Notes: a model not told the origin generated them from the letters alone. Shown: positions 1 to 6,719, numbered from the stretch's first letter. The stretch: 8,615 nt of DNA from an uncultured Phascolarctobacterium sp. (GCA_900553055.1 USBV01000065.1:1-8615), one strand, 5' to 3'. Made by a program: numbers and translations.

Positions 1-899
1 AAGCGGAAGCCCTCGGCGTCAACAACGTTGCCAGCGCCAACCTTTACGCTGTCGCCATAATGCTCGCGGATCCAGTCCAAAGTAATATTTTGCCATGCGC
101 TGTAGCCTTCGGAGGAGTCGATGCAGAGTACGTCAACGCCAGCGTCAACCAGCGCAGGTACACGCTCAGCATAGTCGCGAGTGTTGATACCAGCGCCTAC
201 GATATGGCGTTTTTTGCTGTCCAGCAGCTCCAACGGATATTCCTTATGGGTCGCATAGTCCTTGCGGAATACCATGTACAGCAGGCGGCCGTCATCGTCA
301 ACGATGGGCAGAGTATTTAATTTCTTTTCCCAAATGATGTCGTTAGCTTGTTGCAGGGTGGTGTCCTTACCAGCAACGATCATTTGATCAATCGGAGTCA
401 TGAAGTCGCGAACCTTGGTAGCGCGGTCCATGCGGCTGGGGCGATAGTCACGGCTAGTAACGATGCCTTCCAGCTTGCCGTTTACAGTGCCGTCGCTGGT
501 AACAGCCACGGTGGAGTGACCGGTGCGCTCCTTCAAAGCCAGGATATCAGCCAAGGTGCTGTCAGGACGAATGTTAGAATCGCTGCTAACAAAGCCTGCA
601 CGATGAGCTTTAACGCGGGCAACCATGGCGGCCTCATCCTCAACGGATTGAGAGCCATAGATGAAGGAAATGCCGCCCTCTTTGGACAGAGCAACTGCCA
701 GCTTTTCGCCGGAAACAGCCTGCATGATTGCGGAAACCATGGGGATATTCATGGTGATAGCAGGTTCTTCGCCTTTTTTGAATTTTACGAGCGGAGTGCG
801 CAAATCTACATTGGCGGGAATGCATTTTTCAGAGGAATAACCGGGAACTAACAGGTACTCACTAAAAGTATGAGCAGGTTCATCATAGTAAAAAGCCAT
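1..899 (-). CDS. guaB: IMP dehydrogenase, N-terminal 299 codons (gene runs off the left edge)
   Basis: IMP dehydrogenase oxidises IMP to XMP with NAD+, the committed step to GMP, in the cytoplasm. The frame is open from ATG at 899 to the window edge with no stop. Residues 1-90 form the start of the TIM barrel ([11 protein letters not shown] 10-20, [13 protein letters not shown] 54-66, [12 protein letters not shown] 74-85). About 95-220 is the inserted CBS-domain pair ([30 protein letters not shown]). The barrel resumes with [16 protein letters not shown] 235-250 and LCIDSSEG 258-265, where D261 is the NAD-site aspartate. The GGGSxC catalytic-cysteine loop and flap lie beyond the edge. AAGGA at 910-914 serves as ribosome binding site, with a slightly long spacing of about 10 nt. 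It lies 66 nt after purD on the same strand with no clear terminator between, so it probably belongs to the operon. The N-terminal style recalls the Tritrichomonas foetus enzyme more than the usual Bacillus GuaB (from memory). Confidence 0.95.
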   Translation of the reverse strand, partial: MAFYYDEPAHTFSEYLLVPGYSSEKCIPANVDLRTPLVKFKKGEEPAITMNIPMVSAIMQAVSGEKLAVALSKEGGISFIYGSQSVEDEAAMVARVKAHRAGFVSSDSNIRPDSTLADILALKERTGHSTVAVTSDGTVNGKLEGIVTSRDYRPSRMDRATKVRDFMTPIDQMIVAGKDTTLQQANDIIWEKKLNTLPIVDDDGRLLYMVFRKDYATHKEYPLELLDSKKRHIVGAGINTRDYAERVPALVDAGVDVLCIDSSEGYSAWQNITLDWIREHYGDSVKVGAGNVVDAEGFR

Positions 900-938
900 T
901 CTTTCATCATCCTTTTCTTCTAAATTTTTGTTTCAAAG

Positions 939-959
939 TTTACAGTAAAACGAGTTTTA
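939..959. repeat. Two overlapping small palindromes between purD and guaB
   Basis: In the 66-nt purD-guaB gap, TTTAC-a-GTAAA (939-949) and TAAAAC-ga-GTTTTA (946-959) are perfect inverted repeats sharing a few bases. Loops of 1-2 nt make them poor RNA hairpins and no U-run follows on the minus strand, so they do not look like a terminator. They could be an operator for a local guaB promoter, but no convincing -35/-10 pair is visible. AT-rich sequence produces such palindromes easily by chance. Confidence 0.2.
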
Positions 960-965
960 TCTATT

Positions 966-2243
966 TTACCTCTTTAAAGCGCGCCATGCAATATCTTTTC
1001 TGTAAAAATTTTTCTCAAATGCGATTTTTTCTACAGCAGCATAAGCACGGTCACGAGCAGCCTTAATAGAGGCATCCACAGCAGTTACACCCAAAACGCG
1101 GCCACCGCTGGTAACAATCTTACCATCAGCCTCCTTGGTGCCTGCATGGAAAACTACTACATCCTTGTCTTCCTCAGCAGCAGCAAGGCCAGTAATTTCC
1201 TTGCCCTTTTCGTAGCTTTCCGGATAGCCACCGCTAGCCATAACTACGCACACAGCAACCTTATCATGCCAAGCAACCTCAACCTTATCCAAGGTGCCTG
1301 TTGCACAGGCCAGCATAATTTCAGCTAAATCGCCATCTAAAAGGGGCAGCACAACCTGGGTTTCGGGGTCACCAAAGCGGCAATTGAATTCCACAACCTT
1401 CACGCTATCGCCCTTAATCATCAATCCTGCATAAAGACAACCCTGATAGGGAGTGCCTTCCTTAGCCATAGCAGCTACTACAGGCTTCAAAACGAGCTCT
1501 GTAGCCTTAAGGCGCAGAATATCAGTCATAACAGGAGCGGGAGCATAGGTACCCATGCCACCAGTGTTGGGACCCTCGTCGCCATCAAAAACGCGCTTGT
1601 GGTCCTGCGCAGCAATCATGGGAACAACGGTTTTGCCATCGGTGAAGGCCAAAAGGGATGCTTCCTCGCCCTCCATGTATTCTTCTAACACAACGCGAGC
1701 GCCAGCAGCACCAAATTTGTGGTCGCCCATCATATCATCAATAGCGTCCAAGGCTTCCTGCTTGGTCATGGCAACCACTACGCCCTTGCCTGCGGCAAGG
1801 CCATCGGCCTTAACAACAATGGGAGCACCCTTTTCTTCCACATAAGCCTTTGCAGCTTCAATATCCTCGCAGATTTTGAAGAAAGCAGTGGGAATATTAT
1901 ATTTTGCCATCAATTCCTTTGAAAAAGCCTTGGAGCCCTCGAGCTGAGCAGCAGCCTTGGAGGGACCGAAAACAGGCAGGCCGCGACGCTTGAACACGTC
2001 GGCAAGGCCGGCAACGAGCGGAGCTTCGGGACCAACAACTGTCAAATCGATGCTCTTTTCTTCAGCGTAATCAGCAACGCCTTCCAAATCATCCACATTA
2101 AGATTAATGCATTCACATTTTTGCAAAAGTGCCATACCAGGATTGCCAGGTGCAGCATAAAGCTTTTCTACATTGGGGCTTTGAACCAGCTTCCATGCCA
2201 ACGCATGCTCGCGGCCACCACCACCGATTAAGAGAATTCTCAT
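966..2243 (-). CDS. purD: Phosphoribosylamine-glycine ligase (GAR synthetase)
   Basis: PurD joins glycine to 5-phosphoribosylamine with ATP, the second step of de novo purine synthesis. The 425 residues are the usual bacterial length. The N-terminal domain starts MRILLIGGGGREHALAWKL and includes VVGPEAPLVAGL (69-80). The ATP-grasp core shows KADGLAAGKGV (145-155), DHKRVFDGDEGPNTGGMG (214-231, substrate/ATP loop) and FNCRFGDPETQ (286-296), whose acidic and Asn residues bind metal. The ATG at 2243 is preceded by AGAGGT about 7 nt upstream. That ribosome binding site sits over the purH stop codon, 12 nt away, so translation is probably coupled. No PurN or PurM domain is fused to it, unlike the eukaryotic enzyme. 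No oddities seen; the assignment is firm. Confidence 0.98.
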   Translation of the reverse strand: MRILLIGGGGREHALAWKLVQSPNVEKLYAAPGNPGMALLQKCECINLNVDDLEGVADYAEEKSIDLTVVGPEAPLVAGLADVFKRRGLPVFGPSKAAAQLEGSKAFSKELMAKYNIPTAFFKICEDIEAAKAYVEEKGAPIVVKADGLAAGKGVVVAMTKQEALDAIDDMMGDHKFGAAGARVVLEEYMEGEEASLLAFTDGKTVVPMIAAQDHKRVFDGDEGPNTGGMGTYAPAPVMTDILRLKATELVLKPVVAAMAKEGTPYQGCLYAGLMIKGDSVKVVEFNCRFGDPETQVVLPLLDGDLAEIMLACATGTLDKVEVAWHDKVAVCVVMASGGYPESYEKGKEITGLAAAEEDKDVVVFHAGTKEADGKIVTSGGRVLGVTAVDASIKAARDRAYAAVEKIAFEKNFYRKDIAWRALKR

Positions 2244-2255
2244 CTTTGTTACCTC

Positions 2256-2849
2256 TTATTCTGCCAATTGCTTTTTCAGGTATTCGCTAATCATGGTGTC
2301 ATACTCAGCAGTGTGAGAGAAGGCTTCAAATGCCAGCTCCTTGCGAGTATGTTGGTCAATATCGCCATCCTTATCCAGCATTTCCATCAGCTGTGCATAG
2401 CGACGGGGATAGGTTACGATAACAACGTCCTTAAAGTTTTTAGCGGAAGCACGCACCATGGCGGGGCCGCCGATATCGATATTTTCAATAGCCTCAGCTT
2501 CAGTTACGCCAGGCTTAGCAATGGTTTCACGGAAGGGATAGAGGTTTACTACTACCAAATCAATAGGAGTAATATTATGCTCAGCCAAAGCTTCCATATG
2601 CTCGGGGTTGCTGCGTACAGCCAAAATAGCGCCATGAATCTTGGGGTTCAATGTTTTTACGCGGCCATCCATAATTTCGGGGAAGCCGGTCACGTCGCTC
2701 ACATAGGTTACGGGCACGCCTGCTTCGCGCAGCGCCTTCATAGTGCCACCGGTGGAAATAATTTCCACGCCATTATTGCTCAAGAATTTGCCCAGCTCCA
2801 CAATGCCAGTCTTATCAGAAACGCTTAGTAATGCTCTTTTAATTTTCAT
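2256..2849 (-). CDS. purH: Stand-alone IMP cyclohydrolase (PurH N-terminal domain only)
   Basis: This domain closes the ring of FAICAR to make IMP, the last step of the pathway. The 197 residues cover only the MGS-like cyclohydrolase half of PurH: SDKTG 11-15, STGGT 32-36, [16 protein letters not shown] 54-69, NLYPF 102-106, ENIDIGGP 122-129 and RASAKN 133-138. The usual bifunctional PurH is about 510 residues and continues into AICAR transformylase. Here the protein stops at TAA right at the domain boundary ([15 protein letters not shown]), and purD starts 12 nt later, so no transformylase remnant can be present. ATG at 2849 is preferred to the in-frame GTG at 2855, because AGGAG lies 8 nt before the ATG but only 2 nt before the GTG. 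The KTLHP motif common in PurH reads KTLNP. The partner transformylase must be encoded outside this window. Confidence 0.93.
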   Translation of the reverse strand: MKIKRALLSVSDKTGIVELGKFLSNNGVEIISTGGTMKALREAGVPVTYVSDVTGFPEIMDGRVKTLNPKIHGAILAVRSNPEHMEALAEHNITPIDLVVVNLYPFRETIAKPGVTEAEAIENIDIGGPAMVRASAKNFKDVVIVTYPRRYAQLMEMLDKDGDIDQHTRKELAFEAFSHTAEYDTMISEYLKKQLAE

Positions 2850-2860
2850 ATGCACAACTC

Positions 2861-3466
2861 CTATGCCAAAACCTTAACCTTGCGGCCATTAATTTCCAGT
2901 TTATCCTCAGCCCACAGCTTCAGTGCTTCCGGCATTGCGATATGCTCCTGCACGAGAATTCTATCGGCCAATGTATCTTCAGTATCATCGTCCAGCACCG
3001 GCACAACCTTTTGCAGAATGATGGGACCACTATCAGTACCCTCATCCACAAAATGTACAGTGCAGCCGGAGAATTTCACGCCGTAAGCCACAGCCTGTCC
3101 CTGTCCGTGCAGACCGGGGAAGCTAGGCAGCAAAGCGGGGTGAATATTAATAATCTTGTGATGCCATTTATTGACAAAACCGCCGCTTAAAATGCGCATA
3201 AAACCTGCCAAAACGACTAGCTCGCAGCCTGCCTCTTCCAAGGCAGCAGTGATTTTGGCTTCAAACTCATCCTTAGAAGCGCAGCCCTTACGCTCAACAG
3301 CTACAGTTTTAATGCCAGCATTTTGCGCACGCTCTAGCGCATAAGCATCACTTTTATCGCTGATAACTACAGCAATTTTCAGCGGTAGATAACCATCCGC
3401 AATGCGGTCCATAATGGCCTGCAGATTGCTGCCACGACCGCTAACTAAGACGCCAATCTTACGCAC
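2861..3466 (-). CDS. purN: Phosphoribosylglycinamide formyltransferase (GAR transformylase)
   Basis: PurN transfers the formyl group of 10-formyltetrahydrofolate to GAR, giving FGAR (third step). At 201 residues it is normal length. Near the N-terminus is the phosphate-binding [10 protein letters not shown] (9-18). The catalytic Asn and His are in [16 protein letters not shown] (N107, H109) and the catalytic Asp in DEGTDSGPI (D145), matching the E. coli Asn106/His108/Asp144 triad. The start is GTG at 3466, eight bases inside the end of purM. AAGGGCGG lies about 8-10 nt upstream, and the protein begins [12 protein letters not shown], where PurN proteins normally begin. The overlap implies translational coupling with purM. 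This is the folate-dependent enzyme, not the formate-dependent PurT. Confidence 0.97.
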   Translation of the reverse strand: MRKIGVLVSGRGSNLQAIMDRIADGYLPLKIAVVISDKSDAYALERAQNAGIKTVAVERKGCASKDEFEAKITAALEEAGCELVVLAGFMRILSGGFVNKWHHKIINIHPALLPSFPGLHGQGQAVAYGVKFSGCTVHFVDEGTDSGPIILQKVVPVLDDDTEDTLADRILVQEHIAMPEALKLWAEDKLEINGRKVKVLA

Positions 3467-4520
3467 CGAAAACGCCGCCCTTCATAATAGTCTTTTGAGT
3501 GCCAGGAACAATGGTGCCCAGCTCATAGAATACTTCGCCTGCTTCCTTCAGATGAGCGCGTACTGCGTCAGCCTCAGCAGGATCAATTACCAGCACCATG
3601 CCAACGCCCATGTTAAAGGTGCGATACATTTCAGGCCAGGGCACATTGCCCCACTCCTGCAGTTTTTTGAAGACAACGGGAACCTCCCATGCCTCTGCAT
3701 CTACAAGAGCATCGCAATCAGCAGGCAAAATGCGAGGAATATTATCATAGAAGCCACCGCCGTTGATATGCACCATACCGTGGATATCGAATTTTTCAAT
3801 CAGAGGCAAGCAGGTCTTGGGATACAGGCGAGTCGGAGTGAGCAGCTTTTCGCCCAGGGTGCAACCAAACTCTTCGATAGGAGTGCTCATATCATAGCCC
3901 ATAGCCTCGAAGCAGATTTTGCGAACCAGGGAGAAGCCGTTGGAATGTACACCACTGGAGGGCAGGCCCAACAGTACGTCGCCAGCCTTCACCTTTTCGC
4001 CGGTAATCATCTTAGACTTATCTACAACACCAACGCAGAAGCCGGCAATATCATATTCACCCTTTGCATAGAAGCCAGCCATTTCGGCAGTTTCGCCGCC
4101 TATTAAAGCACAGCCGCTTTCCTTGCAGGCATTGGCAACGCCCTTAACAATATTGGCAACCTTTTGGGAGTCAACCTTATCCACAGCGATATAGTCCAGG
4201 AAGAACAGGGGCTCTGCACCCTGCACCAGAATATCGTTAACGCACATAGCCACAGCATCTTGACCAATAGTGTCATGCTTATCTGCCATGAAAGCCAGCT
4301 TCAGCTTGGTGCCAACGCCGTCAGTACCGCTTACCAGCACAGGCTCCTTATATTTGCCGGTGTTCAATGCGAACAGGCCACCGAAGCCACCCAAATCACC
4401 AATAACCTCGCTGCGATAGGTAGCGCGCACGCTATCCTTCATCAGCTCAACTGCTTTATTACCAGCGTCAATATCCACACCAGCATCAGCATAGGTAAGT
4501 TGTTTTTTTTCTTCGCTCAT
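3459..4520 (-). CDS. purM: Phosphoribosylformylglycinamidine cyclo-ligase (AIR synthetase)
   Basis: PurM uses ATP to close FGAM to aminoimidazole ribotide (AIR), the fifth step. Its 353 residues are the usual length. Signatures in order: YADAGVDIDAGN 10-21, GGFGGLF 44-50, SGTDGVGTKLK 64-74 (glycine-rich nucleotide loop), NDILVQGAEP 95-104, GGETAEM 141-147, SSGVHSNGFSL 188-198, HINGGGFYDNIPR 251-263 and FNMGVGM 302-308. The start ATG at 4520 has GGAGG five bases upstream. The gene lies 36 nt after purF and overlaps purN by 8 nt. Its substrate FGAM comes from PurLQS, which is not encoded here. Codons 5-7 contain a run of eight A (4503-4510 on the plus strand), encoding Lys-Lys; the frame is intact. 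Confidence 0.98.
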   Translation of the reverse strand: MSEEKKQLTYADAGVDIDAGNKAVELMKDSVRATYRSEVIGDLGGFGGLFALNTGKYKEPVLVSGTDGVGTKLKLAFMADKHDTIGQDAVAMCVNDILVQGAEPLFFLDYIAVDKVDSQKVANIVKGVANACKESGCALIGGETAEMAGFYAKGEYDIAGFCVGVVDKSKMITGEKVKAGDVLLGLPSSGVHSNGFSLVRKICFEAMGYDMSTPIEEFGCTLGEKLLTPTRLYPKTCLPLIEKFDIHGMVHINGGGFYDNIPRILPADCDALVDAEAWEVPVVFKKLQEWGNVPWPEMYRTFNMGVGMVLVIDPAEADAVRAHLKEAGEVFYELGTIVPGTQKTIMKGGVFGA

Positions 4521-4556
4521 AATTTCCTCCCAATGAAATTTCTACTTACGTTCTAT

Positions 4557-5993
4557 TTATTCGCCTTCAGCAAGCGGTTTAGGCTCTGCTGCAATTACTT
4601 CATCAGCATTATCAGGATATCTGGAGCTGAAGCAAGCCAAGCACAGGCCTTCAGGATCAATGTGGCTAACAGCACGCTTCATGCCCTCCATAGAAATATA
4701 GTGCAGGCTGTCTGCACCAATAAAGCGACAAATTTCGTCCTCAGTGCAGCGAGCTGCGATCAATTGCTTACGCTCGGAGGTATCGATACCATAGTAGCAG
4801 CTATCTACAACCGGGGGAGAAGAAATGCAAACATGCACTTCTCTAGCGCCTGCTTCCTTCAGCAGCTTCACAACCTTGCCACTGGTGGTACCACGCACGA
4901 TGGAATCATCCACCATAACAACGGATTTGCCGGCAACAACGCTGCGAATGGGATTTAATTTCAAACGAACTGCATTAGCACGTTGCTTTTGGGTAGGCTG
5001 GATAAAGGTACGACCCACATAACGGTTTTTATTAAGGCCTTCCATGAAGGGAATGCCGGACTCTAACGCATAACCAATAGCAGCAGGAGTGCCACTATCC
5101 GGAGCGGAAATGACGATATCGGGATGGATATCCTTGGTTTCCTTAGCCAGCTCACGACCCATTTGAATACGGGCGTCGTAAACGGGCTGATTATCAATCA
5201 CGCTATCATTGCGTGCGAAATATACATATTCAAAAATGCAATGTGCGGTTTTTTCCGGCAGCTTGTCACACCACATCATGCTGCGGGGCTCTGCATTATC
5301 ACTATCAATAATAACCATTTCACCGGGTTTTACATCGCGAACCATTTCTGCACCAACCAAATCGAAGGCACAGGACTCGGATGCTACGCACCAACCATTT
5401 TCCATCTTGCCCAAAACCAAGGGACGGAAGCCATAGGAATCGCGTACAGCGATGATCTTATTATCAGTCATCAGCAGAATCGCAAAAGCACCACGAATTT
5501 GCTTTACAGATTCAGCAATACGCTCTTCAATGGTAGGACGTGCACTCAATGCAATCAGGGAAAGCAAAACCTCGGTATCAACAGTAGTGGTAAACACTGC
5601 ACCCTCTTTAGCCAGATTCTGACGCAGCTGAGCAGCATTGGTCAGATTGCCGTTATGGCTCAATGCCAGGTTGCCGCCATCAAAAAATACCTTTAAGGGT
5701 TGAATATTATAAGCCATGCTGGCGCCGGTGGTAGAATAACGCACGTGACCAATGGCGGCAAAGCCATCCATATCACTTACGCCTTCTTTAAATACATCCG
5801 GTACTAAACCCATGCCCTTTTTTATTTTCATTTTTTTGCCATCGGTAACAACGATACCGGTGCTTTCTTGACCGCGGTGCTGCAAAGCATACAGGCCCCA
5901 ATACGTATTCAGGGCTACATCCTCGGTGTGGCTGAAGATACCAAAGACGCCACACTCCTCATGCAGCTTGTCATCTTGAAAAAAGTTTTCCAC
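4557..5993 (-). CDS. purF: Amidophosphoribosyltransferase, Fe-S type (first committed step)
   Basis: PurF makes 5-phosphoribosylamine from PRPP and glutamine and is the main feedback-controlled step. Residues 1-13 look like a propeptide. C14 in EECGVFGIF would become the N-terminal nucleophile of the Ntn glutaminase domain (HRGQESTGI 39-47, HVRYSTTG 83-90, HNGNL 113-117). The phosphoribosyltransferase domain carries the PRPP loop VVMVDDSIVRGTTSGK (358-373). Four cysteines, C252, C399, C451 and C454 (the last two in CLAC), match the [4Fe-4S] ligands of the Bacillus subtilis enzyme, so this is the oxygen-sensitive clustered form, in keeping with an anaerobe. Length 478 is normal. The start is GTG at 5993 with GGAG 7 nt upstream; no nearby ATG would fit. 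It follows purE by about 35 nt. Confidence 0.98.
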   Translation of the reverse strand: MENFFQDDKLHEECGVFGIFSHTEDVALNTYWGLYALQHRGQESTGIVVTDGKKMKIKKGMGLVPDVFKEGVSDMDGFAAIGHVRYSTTGASMAYNIQPLKVFFDGGNLALSHNGNLTNAAQLRQNLAKEGAVFTTTVDTEVLLSLIALSARPTIEERIAESVKQIRGAFAILLMTDNKIIAVRDSYGFRPLVLGKMENGWCVASESCAFDLVGAEMVRDVKPGEMVIIDSDNAEPRSMMWCDKLPEKTAHCIFEYVYFARNDSVIDNQPVYDARIQMGRELAKETKDIHPDIVISAPDSGTPAAIGYALESGIPFMEGLNKNRYVGRTFIQPTQKQRANAVRLKLNPIRSVVAGKSVVMVDDSIVRGTTSGKVVKLLKEAGAREVHVCISSPPVVDSCYYGIDTSERKQLIAARCTEDEICRFIGADSLHYISMEGMKRAVSHIDPEGLCLACFSSRYPDNADEVIAAEPKPLAEGE

Positions 5994-6028
5994 AATAACA
6001 CTCCTTTTTTTCTGTAATCAGAGGGGAA

Positions 6029-6526
6029 TTATTTGCTTTCTGCTCTCAATTTGGCCAGCTTTTCGCCCTTCGCCTTTACTTCTTCCTGCATTTTCAGGCG
6101 GTTGTCAGCCAACTTATCAACTAATTCGGGATATTTAGTTGCTAAAATCTGCACAGCGAAAAGGGCTGCGTTTTTAGCACCATTAATAGCCATGGTAGCA
6201 ACGGGAATGCCGGAGGGCATTTGTACAAAGCTCAGCAGAGCGTCCATGCCGCCCAAGGGAGTTGCATTGATGGGAATGCCGATAACAGGAACAGTGGTAT
6301 AAGCAGCGATAACACCGCCAAGATGTGCAGCAGCGCCTGCTGCAGCAATGATTACTTCTACGCCACGCTCACGGGCACCTGCTGCAAATTCGTGTACAAC
6401 ATCGGGAGTGCGATGAGCAGAGGCAACAACAACCTCTACCTCCACGCCAAATTCCTTCAGTGTCTTTTCCGCAGGCTCCAAAATAGGCCAGTCAGAATTG
6501 CTGCCCATAATGATTGCTACTTTCAT
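6029..6526 (-). CDS. purE: PurE, 5-(carboxyamino)imidazole ribonucleotide mutase / AIR carboxylase
   Basis: PurE forms CAIR from N5-CAIR (class I, working with PurK) or directly from AIR and CO2 (class II). The 165 residues show MGSNSDWPIL (7-16), SAHRTPD (36-42) with the active-site His, and DALLSFVQMPSGIPVAT (95-111), all PurE hallmarks. The usual GGAAHLPG loop reads GAAAHLGG (64-71), so the Gly and Pro positions differ from E. coli PurE. The VQMPxGIPV stretch resembles class I, but no purK is in the window, so the class stays open. ATG at 6526 has GGAGG nine bases upstream. It is the first structural gene after the promoter and leader. purC, which often follows purE, is missing; purF comes next. 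Confidence 0.96.
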   Translation of the reverse strand: MKVAIIMGSNSDWPILEPAEKTLKEFGVEVEVVVASAHRTPDVVHEFAAGARERGVEVIIAAAGAAAHLGGVIAAYTTVPVIGIPINATPLGGMDALLSFVQMPSGIPVATMAINGAKNAALFAVQILATKYPELVDKLADNRLKMQEEVKAKGEKLAKLRAESK

Positions 6527-6554
6527 GAACCTTTACCTCCAAAATCTACTAACT

Positions 6555-6616
6555 AAAAAACAAAACCCAAGCAAGCCTTCCTCAATCTCTCAAAGTAAGT
6601 AAATCTTTCTCGGGTT
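6555..6616 (-). terminator. Candidate leader attenuator (intrinsic terminator before purE)
   Basis: In the purE leader, AACCCGAG (6609-6616) pairs with CTTGGGTT (6564-6571), giving eight pairs including one G-U. With single-base bulges it extends by AA/UU and G/C. The 3' arm runs directly into UUUUGUUUUUU (6555-6565 on the minus strand), the form of an intrinsic terminator. It lies roughly 20 nt downstream of the predicted transcription start and about 30 nt upstream of the purE start codon, so it could end transcription before the operon. The loop is long (about 30 nt). No match to purine, PRPP, ZTP, guanidine or tetrahydrofolate riboswitch consensus was recognised, so the signal, if any, is unknown. 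TAAGTA (6632-6637) could pair with TACTTA inside the loop as a competing fold. Confidence 0.5.
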
Positions 6617-6622
6617 CATCAT
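6590..6622 (-). other. Ten-codon upstream reading frame in the purE leader
   Basis: ATG at 6622 opens a frame of ten codons, MMNPRKIYLL, ending at TGA (6590-6592). Its third to fifth codons and part of the sixth are the 5' arm of the leader terminator. A ribosome here would block that hairpin. No good ribosome binding site precedes it, and it begins only about 14 nt after the predicted transcription start, so its translation is doubtful. Confidence 0.2.
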
Positions 6623-6642
6623 ACTACAGTGTACTTATCATA

Positions 6643-6671
6643 ATTATACCAACCTAAAGCGTCAACGTCAA
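6643..6671 (-). promoter_or_regulatory. Sigma-A promoter of the pur operon
   Basis: On the minus strand, TTGACG (6666-6671) and TATAAT (6643-6648) are separated by 17 bases. TG one base before the -10 (6650-6651) makes it an extended -10. Transcription would start near 6636, leaving a leader of about 110 nt before purE. It is the only strong promoter seen upstream of purE and would serve purE through guaB. A second TTGACG (6660-6665) is too close to the -10 to be used. Confidence 0.85.
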
Positions 6672-6675
6672 ATAA

Positions 6676-6719
6676 AAATGTGAACTTTTTAACAGTTTTT
6701 TAGAAAATCGTTCGGAAAT
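6676..6719 (-). promoter_or_regulatory. Inverted PurBox pair (probable PurR operator)
   Basis: The PurBox of Bacillus and relatives is AWWWCCGAACWWT. ATTTCCGAACGAT (6707-6719, minus strand) matches at 12 of 13 positions. AAATGTGAACTTT (6676-6688, plus strand) matches at 11 of 13 and lies in the opposite orientation. The gap is 18 nt, close to the 16-17 nt known for Bacillus subtilis pairs. The downstream box ends just before the -35 element, at about -40 to -52, and the upstream one is near -71 to -83. This placement fits PurR control, where PRPP relieves repression. The regulator gene itself is not in the window. Confidence 0.65.

Noticed and set aside
854..910. ATGATG at 905-910 opening a 19-codon frame overlapping the guaB start
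   Set aside because: The ribosome binding site abuts it with no spacing, and the frame ends quickly inside guaB.
2853..2855. GTG at 2855 as the start of purH
   Set aside because: AGGAG lies only 2 nt upstream, too close. ATG at 2849 has 8-nt spacing and gives the family-typical [15 protein letters not shown].
4503..4510. Run of eight A in the purM coding strand as a slippage or phase-variation site
   Set aside because: The frame is intact, it encodes a plain Lys-Lys, and a housekeeping gene is an unlikely target for phase variation.
3402..4958. Long open frames on the plus strand (3402-4106 and 4164-4958), opposite purN, purM and purF
   Set aside because: They lie antisense to well-conserved genes, have no ribosome binding site or recognisable domain, and their composition is that of reversed codons. 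The same applies to 2268-2828, 5124-5696 and 6989-7528.
6527..6640. Purine, ZTP (pfl), PRPP/ppGpp or tetrahydrofolate riboswitch in the purE leader
   Set aside because: None of the conserved core strings could be found. Only the terminator-like stem is supported.
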